64,000 nt of DNA from Pelomonas nitida (lineage in GTDB: Bacteria; Pseudomonadota; Gammaproteobacteria; Burkholderiales; Burkholderiaceae_C). The DNA lies in NCBI RefSeq assembly GCF_043555975.1, contig NZ_JBIGIA010000001.1, forward strand, positions 515,814 to 579,813. The letters are read 5' to 3'. Position 1 is the stretch's first letter, and every line of letters starts with the position of its first letter. Under the pieces are notes generated by a model, which saw nothing but the letters and a program-made list of their open reading frames with translations, was not told where the DNA came from and did not search any database. Below are positions 52,174 through 61,864 of the stretch, in pieces. The translations under genes and the position numbers were made by a program.

Positions 52174-53090
52174 ACGAAATCGCGCTGCTCATCGCCGCGA
52201 CGCTGAGCGCCGGCACCGTGCTGGCCATCGCCGGGCTTGGCCTGCTCGTCAACGAACGAGCCGGCATCGTCAACCTCGGCGCGGAAGGGCTGATGCTGGT
52301 GGCCGCCATCGCCGGCTTCGCGACGGCGGTGCACACGGGCTCCGACGTGCTGGGCGTTCTGGCCGGCATGGCGGCGGGCGCGGTGTTGTCGCTGTTGTTC
52401 GGCCTGCTGGTGATCTGGCTCAACACCAACCAGTACGCCACGGGGCTGGCGCTGAGTCTGTTCGGCGCCGGTTTCTCGGCCTTCGTTGGCACGTCGTACA
52501 CGCAGCAACGCTTGTCGGAGCGCTCGACCTGGGCCATCCCGGGCCTGGCGGACCTGCCGGTGATTGGCAAGGCGCTTTTCGCCCATCATCCGCTCGTCTA
52601 CTGTGCGATCGTGCTGGCGGTGGCGCTGCATGTCTTTCTCTACCGCAGCCGTGCCGGGCTGGTGTTGCGCGCGGTGGGCGAGTCGCCCGAGTCTGCTCAC
52701 GCGCTGGGTTATCCGGTGCGGCGCATTCGCCTGGCCGCCGTGTGTGCGGGTGGCGCGCTGTGCGGTTTGGCGGGCGCCTACCTGTCCGTCATCTACACGC
52801 CGCTGTGGGTGGAGGGCATGGTGGCCGGCAAGGGCTGGATCGCGCTGGCGCTGACGACCTTCGCCACCTGGCGGCCGGCCCGCGTGCTGCTGGGCGCCTA
52901 CCTGTTCGGCGGCGTCACGATGCTGCAGTTCCATCTGCAAAGCGAGGGCATCGACATCCCCACGCATTGGCTCAGCATGCTGCCCTACCTGGCCACCATC
53001 GCCGTGCTCGTGTTGATGTCGCGCAACCCCGCGTGGATCCGGGCCAACATGCCTGCGTCGCTCGGCAAGCCATTCAAGCCCGGCCATTGA
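52170..53090 (+). CDS. Nucleoside ABC transporter permease 2
   Basis: 306 residues, all membrane. It has the NERAGIVNLGAEGLMLVAA block and the GESPESAHALGYPVRRIRLAAV cytoplasmic loop that contacts the ATPase, as in NupC/YufQ-type permeases. It forms the channel with permease 1. It starts by ATGA overlap with the gene before and is followed after 34 bp by the binding lipoprotein. Confidence 0.92.
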   Translation: MNEIALLIAATLSAGTVLAIAGLGLLVNERAGIVNLGAEGLMLVAAIAGFATAVHTGSDVLGVLAGMAAGAVLSLLFGLLVIWLNTNQYATGLALSLFGAGFSAFVGTSYTQQRLSERSTWAIPGLADLPVIGKALFAHHPLVYCAIVLAVALHVFLYRSRAGLVLRAVGESPESAHALGYPVRRIRLAAVCAGGALCGLAGAYLSVIYTPLWVEGMVAGKGWIALALTTFATWRPARVLLGAYLFGGVTMLQFHLQSEGIDIPTHWLSMLPYLATIAVLVLMSRNPAWIRANMPASLGKPFKPGH

Positions 53091-53124
53091 ACCCTTCCCA
53101 ACCGCCATCCTTCAGGAGAAACGC

Positions 53125-54270
53125 ATGACATTCCCCGCTTCTCGTCGGACCTTTGCGCTCGCCGCGCTGGCCGCCGCTGCCGCGCTCACGGCCTGCTCGA
53201 AGAAGGACGAGCCGCCGGTGGCCGCCGGGCCGGCAGCTTCCGCGGCCGCCGCCAAGCCGGAGCCGCTGAAGATTGCCTTCGCCTACGTTGGCCCGGTGGG
53301 CGACGGTGGCTGGACCTTCGCGCACGACAACGCCCGCAAGGCGCTCGAAAAAGAGTTTGGCGACAAGATCGCGACGACCTTCGTCGAAAAGGTGCCCGAG
53401 GCCGCCGACGCCGAGCGCGTGTTCAACGACCTCGTCGGCCAGGGCAACAAGCTCGTGTTCGGCACGACCTTCGGCTACATGGAGCCGCTGCTCAAGGTGG
53501 CGGCCGAGCACAAAGACGTCAAGTTCGAGCACGCCACCGGCTACAAGACGGCCGACAACCTGCGCACCTACGACAGCCGCACCTACGAGGGCGCCTATCT
53601 CGCCGGGGTCATCGCAGGCTCGATGACCAAGACCAACACCCTCGGCGTTGTCGGCTCCATCCCCATCCCCGAGGTCATCCGCAACATCAACAGCTTCACG
53701 CTCGGCGCGCAGAGCGTGAACCCGAAGATCAAGACCAAGGTCGTCTGGGTCAATGAATGGTTCGACCCGCCGAAGGAAACCGACGCCGCCACGGCGCTGA
53801 TCAACGGCGGCGCCGACGTGCTGATGCAGAACACCGACTCCGCCGCCGTGCTGAAGACGGCGGAGGAGAAGGGCAAGCGCGCCTTCGGCTGGGATTCCGA
53901 CATGAAGGCCTACGGCCCCAAGGCCCACCTGGGCTCGGCCGTCATCAACTGGGCGCCGTACTACATCCAGGCCACGCGTGAGGCGCTGGACGGCAAGTGG
54001 GCCACCGGGAAAGCCTGGTGGGGCGTGAAGGAAGGCGCCATCGACATGGTCTCCATCGCCGACGACGTGCCGGCCGAGGTGAAAGCCAAGGTCGAGGCGG
54101 TCAAGGCCGGCTTGAAGGACGGCAGCTTTGTGATCTGGAAGGGGCCGATCATCGACAACGGGGGCAAGGAAGTGCTGGCCAAGGATGCGCTGGGCGACGA
54201 CGCGTTCCTCGGTGGCATCAAGTTCTTCGTCAAGGGCGTTGAGGGCAAGGTGCCTGGCGCGGGGAAGTAG
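53125..54270 (+). CDS. BMP family nucleoside-binding lipoprotein
   Basis: 381 residues. A lipoprotein signal ends in LTAC (Cys24), after an SRRTFALAAL stretch. The BMP domain follows: IAFAYVGPVGDGGWTFAHDNARKALE, FGTTFGYMEPL and AYLAGVIAGSMTKTNTLGVVGSIPIPEVIRNI. BMP/BmpA-type proteins such as PnrA bind purine nucleosides. It completes the ABC transporter encoded just before it. SD CAGGAGAAA lies before the ATG. Confidence 0.93.
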   Translation: MTFPASRRTFALAALAAAAALTACSKKDEPPVAAGPAASAAAAKPEPLKIAFAYVGPVGDGGWTFAHDNARKALEKEFGDKIATTFVEKVPEAADAERVFNDLVGQGNKLVFGTTFGYMEPLLKVAAEHKDVKFEHATGYKTADNLRTYDSRTYEGAYLAGVIAGSMTKTNTLGVVGSIPIPEVIRNINSFTLGAQSVNPKIKTKVVWVNEWFDPPKETDAATALINGGADVLMQNTDSAAVLKTAEEKGKRAFGWDSDMKAYGPKAHLGSAVINWAPYYIQATREALDGKWATGKAWWGVKEGAIDMVSIADDVPAEVKAKVEAVKAGLKDGSFVIWKGPIIDNGGKEVLAKDALGDDAFLGGIKFFVKGVEGKVPGAGK

Positions 54271-54646
54271 GAGCCCCTCGGCCAAGGCCTGCCTTGGCCG
54301 GTCCCCCGAGGGGACGGCGATGCTTGCGGCATCGAGCCGCCAGCACATCGCCCGACGGGCCGGCTTGGGGCGGCCCGGCGCTCGGCCCGACCATGCACGA
54401 CGCCCATGAACGAGGAGCCCCTCGGCCAAGGCCCGCCTTGGCCGGTCCCCCGAGGGGACGGCGATGCTTGCGGCATCGAGCCGCAATCACATCGCCCGAC
54501 GGGCCGGCTTGGGGTGGCCCGGCGCTCGGCCCGACAATGCACGACGCCCGTGAACGAGGAGCCCCTCGGCCAAGGCCCGCCTTGGCCGGTCCCCCGAGGG
54601 GCGGCTTGGGGCGTCCGGGCGCTCGTCCCACCAAGTCACGACGGCC
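54271..54646 (+). repeat. 144-bp tandem repeat (two full and one truncated copy) leading to the deaminase start
   Basis: Copies begin with GAGCCCCTCGGCCAAGGC at 54271, 54415 and 54559, a period of 144 bp. Copies 1 and 2 differ at only a few bases. Copy 3 lacks an internal block and ends at the deaminase ATG (54647). Each unit can form nested hairpins, CCCCTCGG with CCGAGGGG enclosing GGCCAAGGC/GCCTTGGCC, plus GATGC/GCATC. Each full copy ends in CGACGCCC followed by ATG or GTG. Confidence 0.88.
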
Positions 54647-55711
54647 ATGACCACTGACATCGACTTCAACCGCATTCCCCGCTCGGCATTGCCGGGCCTG
54701 CTGGCCCGTGCCCCCAAGGCCGAGCTGCACATGCACATCGAGGGCTCGTTGGAGCCCGAGCTGATCTTCGCGCTCGCTGAGCGCAACGGGGTGAAGCTGC
54801 CCTACGCCAGCGTCGAGGTGCTGCGTCAGGCCTATGCGTTCACCGATCTGCAGAGCTTTCTCGACATCTACTACGCTGGCGCGAGCGTGCTGCTGCACGA
54901 GCAGGACTTCTACGACATGGCCTGGGCCTACTTCGAGAAGGCCGCGCGCGACAACGTCGTTCACACCGAGCTGTTCTTCGACCCGCAGACGCACACCGTC
55001 CGCGGCGTGCCCATGGGCACGGTCATCGAAGGCCTGTCCCGTGCCTGTGCCGATGCGCAGGCGCGCCTGAACGTCAGCGCATCGCTGATCCTGTGCTTCC
55101 TGCGCCACCTCAGCGAGGACGACGCGCTCGCCACGCTGGAGCAGGCGCTGCCCTATCGCCAGCACTTCATCGGCGTTGGCCTGGACAGCTCGGAGCTGGG
55201 CCACCCGCCGAGCAAGTTCCAGCGCGTGTTCGCGCGGGCGGCTGAGCTCGGCCTGCATCTCGTCGCCCACGCGGGAGAGGAGGGGCCGCCGGCCTACATC
55301 GAGCAGGCGCTGGACCTGCTGCGCGTGGAGCGCATCGACCACGGCGTGCGCGCCGTCGAAAGCCCGTCGCTGATGGTCAAGTTGGCGCAGGAACGCGTGC
55401 CGTTGACGGTGTGCCCGCTGTCCAACGTGAAGCTGTGCGTCGTGCGCGACCTTGCCGACCACCCGCTGCCCAAGCTGCTCGACGCGGGGTTGGCCGTGAC
55501 GATCAATTCCGACGACCCCGCCTACTTTGGTGGTTACATCAACGACAACCTGCTGGCCTTGTTCAACGCACTGCCGCAATGGGGGCCGCGGGAAGCGCAT
55601 CAACTGCTGCGCAACAGCCTGGAGAGCAGCTTTGCAGCTGAGCGACAGCGGGGGCGCTGGATGGAAGCACTCGACGCGGCGTTCCAGGCAGCCGTCGTCC
55701 CGGGCCACTGA
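54647..55711 (+). CDS. Adenine deaminase (adenosine deaminase-like family)
   Basis: 354 residues of the ADA-like amidohydrolase fold. Zinc ligands are His28 and His30 in ELHMHIEG, the His in VAHAGEEG and the Asp pair in NSDDPAYFGGY; the catalytic Glu is in HAGEEG. The combination FDPQTHTVRGVP, LDSSELGHPP and SDDPAYFGGYINDN is characteristic of the adenine deaminase branch (as in Pseudomonas PA0148 and yeast Aah1) rather than true adenosine deaminase. It would convert adenine to hypoxanthine and ammonia. It lies downstream of the nucleoside importer. Confidence 0.85.
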   Translation: MTTDIDFNRIPRSALPGLLARAPKAELHMHIEGSLEPELIFALAERNGVKLPYASVEVLRQAYAFTDLQSFLDIYYAGASVLLHEQDFYDMAWAYFEKAARDNVVHTELFFDPQTHTVRGVPMGTVIEGLSRACADAQARLNVSASLILCFLRHLSEDDALATLEQALPYRQHFIGVGLDSSELGHPPSKFQRVFARAAELGLHLVAHAGEEGPPAYIEQALDLLRVERIDHGVRAVESPSLMVKLAQERVPLTVCPLSNVKLCVVRDLADHPLPKLLDAGLAVTINSDDPAYFGGYINDNLLALFNALPQWGPREAHQLLRNSLESSFAAERQRGRWMEALDAAFQAAVVPGH

Positions 55712-55825
55712 CATGGCCGTGGCCTGAATCTCGGGGTGGCGCTCATGTGCCCGGCGTGACGCCGACGCAGCTTGCTCGCCGTGGGCGGCCTCAAGGGTGG
55801 AACGCTCGCAACGGCGCCACCGAAT

Positions 55826-57049
55826 TCAGCGGGCCTGGGCCGGCTCGCGACCCAGCATGCGCCGGAGCAGCATCGGAAATCGCTGCGCTGGCGCGCATTC
55901 GGCCATCTCGCGCTGCAGTGCGGCCGCTCGCATGCCGTAATTCGGCTGGGTCGCGATCGCACGCAACGCTGTTCGCAGCTTGGCGGGCGTGGTCTCCCCG
56001 GCGCGGAGGAAGGTGCCGGCGCCGGCATCCTGAATTCGGGTCATCGTGAGCACTTGGTCGAGGTTGGAACAAATCCCCAACACGGGCCTCCCAACGGCCA
56101 GCGACTGAAAAGCGGTGGCACTCCCCCCGTTGCAGATCACCAGTGAGGCGATTTGGGCAGCATCCACGCCGGGCAAATAGCTGGCGGCCCAGACCTTGGG
56201 GTGTTTCGAGTCGAATGCCTGCCGCCCGGCCGTGGCCACGATGCAGGCAAAGCCTTCGGCGAGGCAGGCTTCAACGATGGTGGGCAACAGATCGACGCTG
56301 CCGGTGGAGCCCAAGGTGATGTAGACCCGTGGCTCGGGTGAACTCATGGCCTCGTTCCACCATGCCGGCCTGGCCATGGCGGGCGACCACACGATGGGCC
56401 CGATGTATTGATGCGTCGCCGGTGCGCCTGATGTCGGCGTGAGTGACGGAATATCCGCATACAGCACCATGTCGCCGTCGCAATAATATTCTTGCAGCGA
56501 CGAATAAGAGGGTATGCCCTGCTGTTTTCTTATTTTGTTGATGGCGGCGCAGTGGGATTTGCTGGCCATCGGCCAAGCCAGGCGGAATATCTTGTCGAAG
56601 AGTCCGAAAGACAAGAGTCGCGCAATGGGAATATCGGGCGCGAACATTTTCGTCGCCGTGGCGTACGGGCTCCAGTGCGCGTTGCACAAAGACATCAACG
56701 GCACGCCGACCAATCGGGCTGCGATGGTCAATGACAGCCGAAAGTCGCCGATGACGCAGTCGGGCTTGGCCTTCTGCAGCAACGCGATATCTGCGTTGAT
56801 ATAGGCCGTCAGTTCGGCCTCGGTATAAACAGGTTTGCCTCTCCCAAGGCGCTCGAGAAATGTGGCCGGGTCGATGGACTCCAGCGGGTGAAGTTCCCAG
56901 TCCGGACTTGGTGCACACACGGGAAATTGACCGTTGCTGGCAAAGGCGATGTCGTAGGCCTGACGATCGACAGCGCCTGCAAGCACCGTGGGCCGGGCAA
57001 CGTGCGCGAGTGAGACCCCTTCGGCAACAAACAGTAGTTTTCTACGCAT
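55826..57049 (-). CDS. Glycosyltransferase of the UGT/MGT (GT1-like) type
   Basis: 407 residues. The N-terminal Rossmann half starts RRKLLFVAEGVSLAHVARP. The C-terminal half has the nucleotide-sugar region VYITLGSTGSVDLLPTIVEACL and a donor loop ICNGGSATAFQSLAVGRPVLGI, as in macrolide-type and sterol-type GT1 enzymes. The acceptor is unknown; a lipid or polysaccharide precursor is plausible given the PEP-CTERM/EPS genes nearby. I chose ATG 57049, which has a GAGAGG site; the frame opens at 57097. The middle of the gene is AT-rich compared with genes to the left. Confidence 0.82.
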   Translation of the reverse strand: MRRKLLFVAEGVSLAHVARPTVLAGAVDRQAYDIAFASNGQFPVCAPSPDWELHPLESIDPATFLERLGRGKPVYTEAELTAYINADIALLQKAKPDCVIGDFRLSLTIAARLVGVPLMSLCNAHWSPYATATKMFAPDIPIARLLSFGLFDKIFRLAWPMASKSHCAAINKIRKQQGIPSYSSLQEYYCDGDMVLYADIPSLTPTSGAPATHQYIGPIVWSPAMARPAWWNEAMSSPEPRVYITLGSTGSVDLLPTIVEACLAEGFACIVATAGRQAFDSKHPKVWAASYLPGVDAAQIASLVICNGGSATAFQSLAVGRPVLGICSNLDQVLTMTRIQDAGAGTFLRAGETTPAKLRTALRAIATQPNYGMRAAALQREMAECAPAQRFPMLLRRMLGREPAQAR

Positions 57050-57536
57050 TGGCCTCTCCACGTCGTACCCACAAAATTGGTGCCATTCGCATCGCACGAT
57101 ACCGGCATCCGATGCAGCCGTCGATCGGACGGCTCGACGCGCGGTGCAGCCGCAGACGCTCGATGCTCGTGGTCGGCGCTGGGCTCCTTGGCCCGCTTGT
57201 GCTGCCAGCCCAGCGCAGCGACCTTGTGCCAGTGATGGGCGAGGCGGCCTGGCTCAGGCGGTGCTGGCGATGCGTTGATCGCCTTCATGCCGGGCCTGCA
57301 CCCCCTGTTTGGTGGTCCCGATACGGCAGCGTTGACGAGGGGGGCTGCGTTAGCATGCCCGGCGCCTGCTGAACTTGCAGGTTTCCATTTGTGCGATGCC
57401 GGCTCGCCGCGAAGCCGGGGTTTGATGAGCCCCTTTTGCGATATCCGGCGGCATTTGCTTGGCTAGAAATCAACCAACGCGGGCGCGATGTGTCGGTTTA
57501 CTGCGCCAATCCAGTTCACGAATTATTGGGCTTCAG
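57050..57536. other. Divergent intergenic region between the glycosyltransferase and prsT
   Basis: About 490 bp with no gene I can support; the short frames here lack family-like sequence. Promoters for both divergent genes should be here. I looked for a sigma-54 site on the plus strand and found only a weak candidate near 57248. Confidence 0.45.
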
Positions 57537-60311
57537 GTGAAAAATAAACTAGGCGCGTATCCGCTGCTCTGTCTGCTGACTGCTGCGCTGCTGGCCGGCT
57601 GCTTTGGCGATTCAGTAGACCAGCTGCTGTCGTCGGCAAAAGTCAGCATGGATCGTGGTGACCGGCGTGCTGCCATGATCTATGTGAAAAGTGCGCTGCA
57701 AAAGAATCAAAACTCTGCGGATGCACGCTTCCTGCTGGCGAAAATTTTGCTGGAAAGTGGCGATGCTGCTGGTGCTGCCATCGAGATTTCGAAGGCTGCC
57801 GACCTGAAATTTCCGGCCGATCAAACGGTGCCGATCAGTGCCAAAATCCTCGTGGCCAAAGGCGAGTGGGAAAAAATCATCAGGCAGTATGGTTCGCTGA
57901 AGTTAACCGATAAATCTGCACAAGCGGATTTGTCCGCCTCGCTCGCCGTGGCTCATTTCAGCTTGGGGCACTTGAAAGAGGCAAGAGCTGCGTTGGATTT
58001 TGCCAATCAGGTGGATCCGAGCAATGTGTTGGCCAAATTGCTGAACATCAGAATGTTGGCCGCCCAAAACGAACTTGCCGAAGCATCTGCCGCGATGGAC
58101 GCCTTGCTGGCCGCCCAGCCAAAACGCTCCGACGTGTGGCAGTTGAGCGGCGAGTTGCTGGCGCTGAAAAATCAGCCGCGCGATGCGCTGGCTGCGTTGC
58201 AAAAGGCTATCCAGCTGGACCCGACGAATCTGCAGGCGCATCAGCAGGCGCTGAACGTTCTCCTGAAGGATGGTGACGCGGGCCAGGCTGGCGAGCAGTG
58301 GGAGTTGCTCCGCAAGCAGTTGCCCAACCACCCGCAGACGCTGTATTACGGCGTCGTGACCGCTTATAGCGATCACAAATATCAACTCGCGGCCGATAGG
58401 TTGCCGGCACTGTTGAAGGCGGCAGGTGATGATGGCCGGGTTCTATATCTTGCGGGTGCTGTTCAATTTCAGCTGGGCGGATTGCCGCTGGCAGAGTCCT
58501 ATTTGAACAAGGCGGTGGTCACCGATTTCGCCAAGGGTTCCCCGGGCGTGCGTTTGCTGCTTGCCCGTACCTATGTGCGCATGGGGAATGCGAGCAGGGC
58601 GCTGGCAACTCTTCAGCCGCTGATGGAATTGGCAGCAACGACGCCAGGCGTTTACTCCGTTGCAGCCGAGGCGGCATTGATCGACGGCGATGTCCACAAG
58701 GCCGAGTCGTTCTTCGCCCAGGCGGCCGCGATGGATCCGGGTGATGTACGCAGCCGCACGATGCTGGCCGTGGCAAAGATACGTGAGGGCCGTGAGGTGG
58801 AGGGGATTGCAGATCTGCGCGCCATCTCTGCTGAGGATGGCGGCTCGACAGCAGATTCAGCGCTCATTTCTACCTATATCTCCAAAAAGAACTTCGATGG
58901 CGCGCTGAGCGCGATCTCCGCTCTCGAGAAGAAGCGTCCTGCAGACCCGGAGCCGCTTGTGCTACGCGCGCATGTCGAAAATATGCTGGGGCACAAGGAT
59001 GGCGCGCGCGCCGCGTTTGAAAAAGCGCTTGCAATGTCGCCGCGATACTTTGCTGCGGCCAGAGGGCTTGCCGACCTGGACGTCCAGGCAAAGCAGCCTC
59101 AAGACGCCATCGCCCGCTTCGAGAAGATGATTGCGGCGGATCCTCAGAATACCAATGCGAGATTGGCCGTGGTCGGCCTCAAGGCGCAGATGGGAGCGAC
59201 CAAAGCAGAGACAGTCGAGGCGCTGAAGGCTGCGATCCGCGCTGCCCCCTCCGATGCCGGGCCGAGGCTGGCGCTCATCAAGGTGTTGACCGAAGCGCGA
59301 GATGCGAAGCAGGCCGTGGCCGCAGCGCAGGAGGCCGCAGCTGCAATCCCGAATCGAGCGGATATCTTGATTGCATTGGCTGAAAGCTATTTTGCTGTGC
59401 GCGATTTTAATCAGGCGGCAAGTGCTTATCGATCGATCGCCGCACTGCAGCCAAGTTCGCCTTATCCCTACTTGCGGATGGCGGAAGCACATGCTGCGAA
59501 TTCGGATCCTCAGGCGGCGGTGGTGTCGCTGAAAAAAGCGCTGTCGATCAAGCCTGATTATTTTGATGCTCAGGCGGCTTTGCTGTCCTTGGAAATGGGT
59601 GCCAACCGATTGGATGAGGCGCGTTCGTTGTTGAAGCAGGTGCAGGCTCAGCATCCGAACCAAGCCAATACGCTGGCGCTGACGGGTGATTTCGAAGCGG
59701 CAACGAAGAATTGGCCGGCGGCAGCTCGATCCTATCGGCAGGCCTTTGATCTTCAGCCATCGACCCCTCTCGCGATGAAGCTCTATCGCGTGCTCGATAC
59801 CTTGAATATGGAAGCCGAGAAAGCCAAGCTGGCTGATCAGTGGCTGAAGAAGTATCCGGCTGATGTCACCTTTATGGCCTATGTGGGCGATGTGGCCTTG
59901 CGTCGAGCCGATGAAAAGGCTGCCCTTGAATGGTACGGAAAAGTCGTCAAGGTGCAGCCGGAAAACTATGTGATGCTCAACAACATTGCGTGGCTTCTTG
60001 CAAAGGCAAAGAAGCCAGATGCGTTGAGCTATGCCTTGAAGGCAAATAAAATCAAGCCGGACTCTCCGGAGTTGATGGATACATTGGCTGGCATCTATGC
60101 GGACGATGGAAACCTGCCGAAGGCCATCGAGATCGAATTGAAATCCTTAGAGATTGATCCGGCGTTCCATTCAAATCGACTGAATGTTGCAAAAATGCTG
60201 TTGAAAGCCGGAGACAAGGCTGCGGCCCGGGTGCATCTGCGCAAGCTCTTGGCGTTGGGGCCGTCGTTCGGGCAGCAGGCCGAGGTGGAACGTCTGCTTG
60301 CGGGCCTTTGA
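57537..60311 (+). CDS. prsT: PEP-CTERM system TPR-repeat lipoprotein PrsT
   Basis: 924 residues. From the GTG at 57537 the product begins with a textbook lipoprotein signal, LCLLTAALLAGC (Cys22). The rest is a long array of TPR units from about residue 30 to the end, for example ALAALQKAIQLDPTNLQAHQ and AAVVSLKKALSIKPDYFDAQ. Length and layout match the PEP-CTERM-associated TPR lipoprotein (PrsT, TIGR02917). It is probably a scaffold for exopolysaccharide export or for sorting of PEP-CTERM proteins. The frame opens at 57459, but that start would place 26 non-signal residues first. Codon use is less GC-rich than in the left half of the window. Confidence 0.92.
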   Translation: MKNKLGAYPLLCLLTAALLAGCFGDSVDQLLSSAKVSMDRGDRRAAMIYVKSALQKNQNSADARFLLAKILLESGDAAGAAIEISKAADLKFPADQTVPISAKILVAKGEWEKIIRQYGSLKLTDKSAQADLSASLAVAHFSLGHLKEARAALDFANQVDPSNVLAKLLNIRMLAAQNELAEASAAMDALLAAQPKRSDVWQLSGELLALKNQPRDALAALQKAIQLDPTNLQAHQQALNVLLKDGDAGQAGEQWELLRKQLPNHPQTLYYGVVTAYSDHKYQLAADRLPALLKAAGDDGRVLYLAGAVQFQLGGLPLAESYLNKAVVTDFAKGSPGVRLLLARTYVRMGNASRALATLQPLMELAATTPGVYSVAAEAALIDGDVHKAESFFAQAAAMDPGDVRSRTMLAVAKIREGREVEGIADLRAISAEDGGSTADSALISTYISKKNFDGALSAISALEKKRPADPEPLVLRAHVENMLGHKDGARAAFEKALAMSPRYFAAARGLADLDVQAKQPQDAIARFEKMIAADPQNTNARLAVVGLKAQMGATKAETVEALKAAIRAAPSDAGPRLALIKVLTEARDAKQAVAAAQEAAAAIPNRADILIALAESYFAVRDFNQAASAYRSIAALQPSSPYPYLRMAEAHAANSDPQAAVVSLKKALSIKPDYFDAQAALLSLEMGANRLDEARSLLKQVQAQHPNQANTLALTGDFEAATKNWPAAARSYRQAFDLQPSTPLAMKLYRVLDTLNMEAEKAKLADQWLKKYPADVTFMAYVGDVALRRADEKAALEWYGKVVKVQPENYVMLNNIAWLLAKAKKPDALSYALKANKIKPDSPELMDTLAGIYADDGNLPKAIEIELKSLEIDPAFHSNRLNVAKMLLKAGDKAAARVHLRKLLALGPSFGQQAEVERLLAGL

Positions 60312-60378
60312 AGCTGCGATTGGCGCGAGACAGGGATGTCGGATTGAACGTGTTGGTTCGGCGTTGCCGCTCTCCACG

Positions 60379-61533
60379 TTAGCGCGGAGCGAAGTTCTGG
60401 TGATTTTCCTTTGGGGCGAGGCCTGCATGTGCCAGCTCGCCCAGCGCCGCTGCTGAGCGATCCTCCGCAATCGGCTGCGTCTGCACCCAATCGCTGAATG
60501 CCTGAAGGCCTTCAACCAGAGAAATTTTGGGAGTAAATCCGAGCAGCGATTTGGCGAGCTCCAAATCGGCGTAACAGTGCCGGATGTCTCCCAGACGAAA
60601 GTCGCCGCTGACCTGCAGCTCGGAGGTGCTTTTGAGTAATTTTCCCAGAAGCTTGGCGATTTCGAGGATGGTGGTGGCGCGCCCCGAGCCAACGTTCAGC
60701 GCGGTGAATGTTGGTAGGTCGGCATGCAATGCGGCAGTTATTGCGCTTACGACATCGCGAACGTGAACGAAATCCCGTGTCTCATGCCCATCTTCGAAAA
60801 TATTGATGGGCAGTCCCTGGCGCATGCGATTTGAAAATATGGACAGGATCCCGGTGTAGGGATTCTTTAAGGATTGCCGCTCCCCGTACACGTTCTGAAA
60901 TCGCAGTGCCACGACCGTCAGGCCATAGGCGTCAGCTATCAATCGACCAAGCACCTCATTGGCCAACTTCGTCGCCGCATAGATAGATGCGGGAAATGGG
61001 CTAGCGTTCTCTGGCGTTGGAATCAACTCCAGCGTCTCACCGCAGGGGCCCGTTGGTTCGAAGCGGCCGAGTTTCAGGTTTTCCAGGCTGCGCGGGCCAG
61101 GCACGAAGGTCCTTGAACCCAGTCGATAGGCTCCCTCGCCGTAGATTGATCGGCTCGATGCCAATACGACACGCCGGATGTGCCGGTGCTTGGTTACAAT
61201 TGCTTCAAGCAACGCGGCAGTTGCCTGCTGATTGACATCGTAATAGTGGGAAATCTTGTACATCGATTGCCCTGTGCCCGTCTCTGCGGCCAGGTGCACC
61301 ACCATCTGCACGTCTTTCAGAGCATTATCGACGGCGCTCTGATCTCGGACATCGGCGCGAATGAATTTGACGCCACCGTCCGGCTTCAGCCATGAATAAT
61401 CCGATGTAGGAACCTCGCCATGCACCTGCGCACTGAGGCTGTCTAAAACAGTCACGCTGTGACGCGACATCAATAGCGACCCAACGAGCCAAGAGCCGAT
61501 GAATCCGGCACCACCGGTCACCAAGATATTCAT
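60379..61533 (-). CDS. NAD-dependent epimerase/dehydratase (extended SDR)
   Basis: 384 residues. The Rossmann motif VTGGAGFIGSWL is at the N-terminus and the active-site YxxxK is in SIYAATK. NVYGERQSLKNPYTGI and HETRDFVHVRDVV are typical of nucleotide-sugar epimerases and dehydratases. It should modify a nucleotide-sugar for polysaccharide synthesis; the exact reaction is not assignable. The start ATG 61533 has a strong GGAGG 6 nt upstream, better than ATG 61557. It is convergent with prsT. Confidence 0.88.
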   Translation of the reverse strand: MNILVTGGAGFIGSWLVGSLLMSRHSVTVLDSLSAQVHGEVPTSDYSWLKPDGGVKFIRADVRDQSAVDNALKDVQMVVHLAAETGTGQSMYKISHYYDVNQQATAALLEAIVTKHRHIRRVVLASSRSIYGEGAYRLGSRTFVPGPRSLENLKLGRFEPTGPCGETLELIPTPENASPFPASIYAATKLANEVLGRLIADAYGLTVVALRFQNVYGERQSLKNPYTGILSIFSNRMRQGLPINIFEDGHETRDFVHVRDVVSAITAALHADLPTFTALNVGSGRATTILEIAKLLGKLLKSTSELQVSGDFRLGDIRHCYADLELAKSLLGFTPKISLVEGLQAFSDWVQTQPIAEDRSAAALGELAHAGLAPKENHQNFAPR

Positions 61534-61566
61534 ATCAACCTCCGGCTCTGAGTTCATTGCGTGCGG

Positions 61567-61581
61567 GCGGTGTGCATGCCA
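61567..61581 (-). promoter_or_regulatory. Weak sigma-54-like promoter for the epimerase gene
   Basis: On the minus strand TGGCATGCACACCGC has GG and GC separated by exactly 10 nt, about 35 bp before the epimerase start. The -24 half is good (TGGCA-G) and the -12 half is poor. It is reported because a strong sigma-54 site lies in the same gap for the divergent PEP-CTERM gene. Confidence 0.3.
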
Positions 61582-61864
61582 CGATCGTCAACGCGAATCA
61601 CCGACTCATCATTGAGCAGATTTTTGCGGATGGCAAGGTTGCCGGGCGTGCCCACGCTGTTGCATGAATCAGCGTGCTGGGATGTATGGATTGATGGGGT
61701 ACAGGCTCAAGACCATTGAGGCGGCGTGAGACATGCCGACTTGCGGGGCAAGGGCGCCGCTGCAGCCATCTGTGTGTCGATCGGCTTTACACAAAGCGGC
61801 CTGCGGGCCGGTTGAGGTGCTGGAAGTGTTATCAAGTTGTTGATTTTAAAGGTGTTTCTTTCTT

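Noticed and set aside
54271..54646. CRISPR-like array
   Set aside because: The 144-bp units are contiguous and without unique spacers; it is a plain tandem repeat.
57246..57264. Sigma-54 promoter before prsT
   Set aside because: GG-N10-GC spacing occurs by chance in GC-rich DNA; the boxes match poorly and the site is about 270 bp from the start codon.
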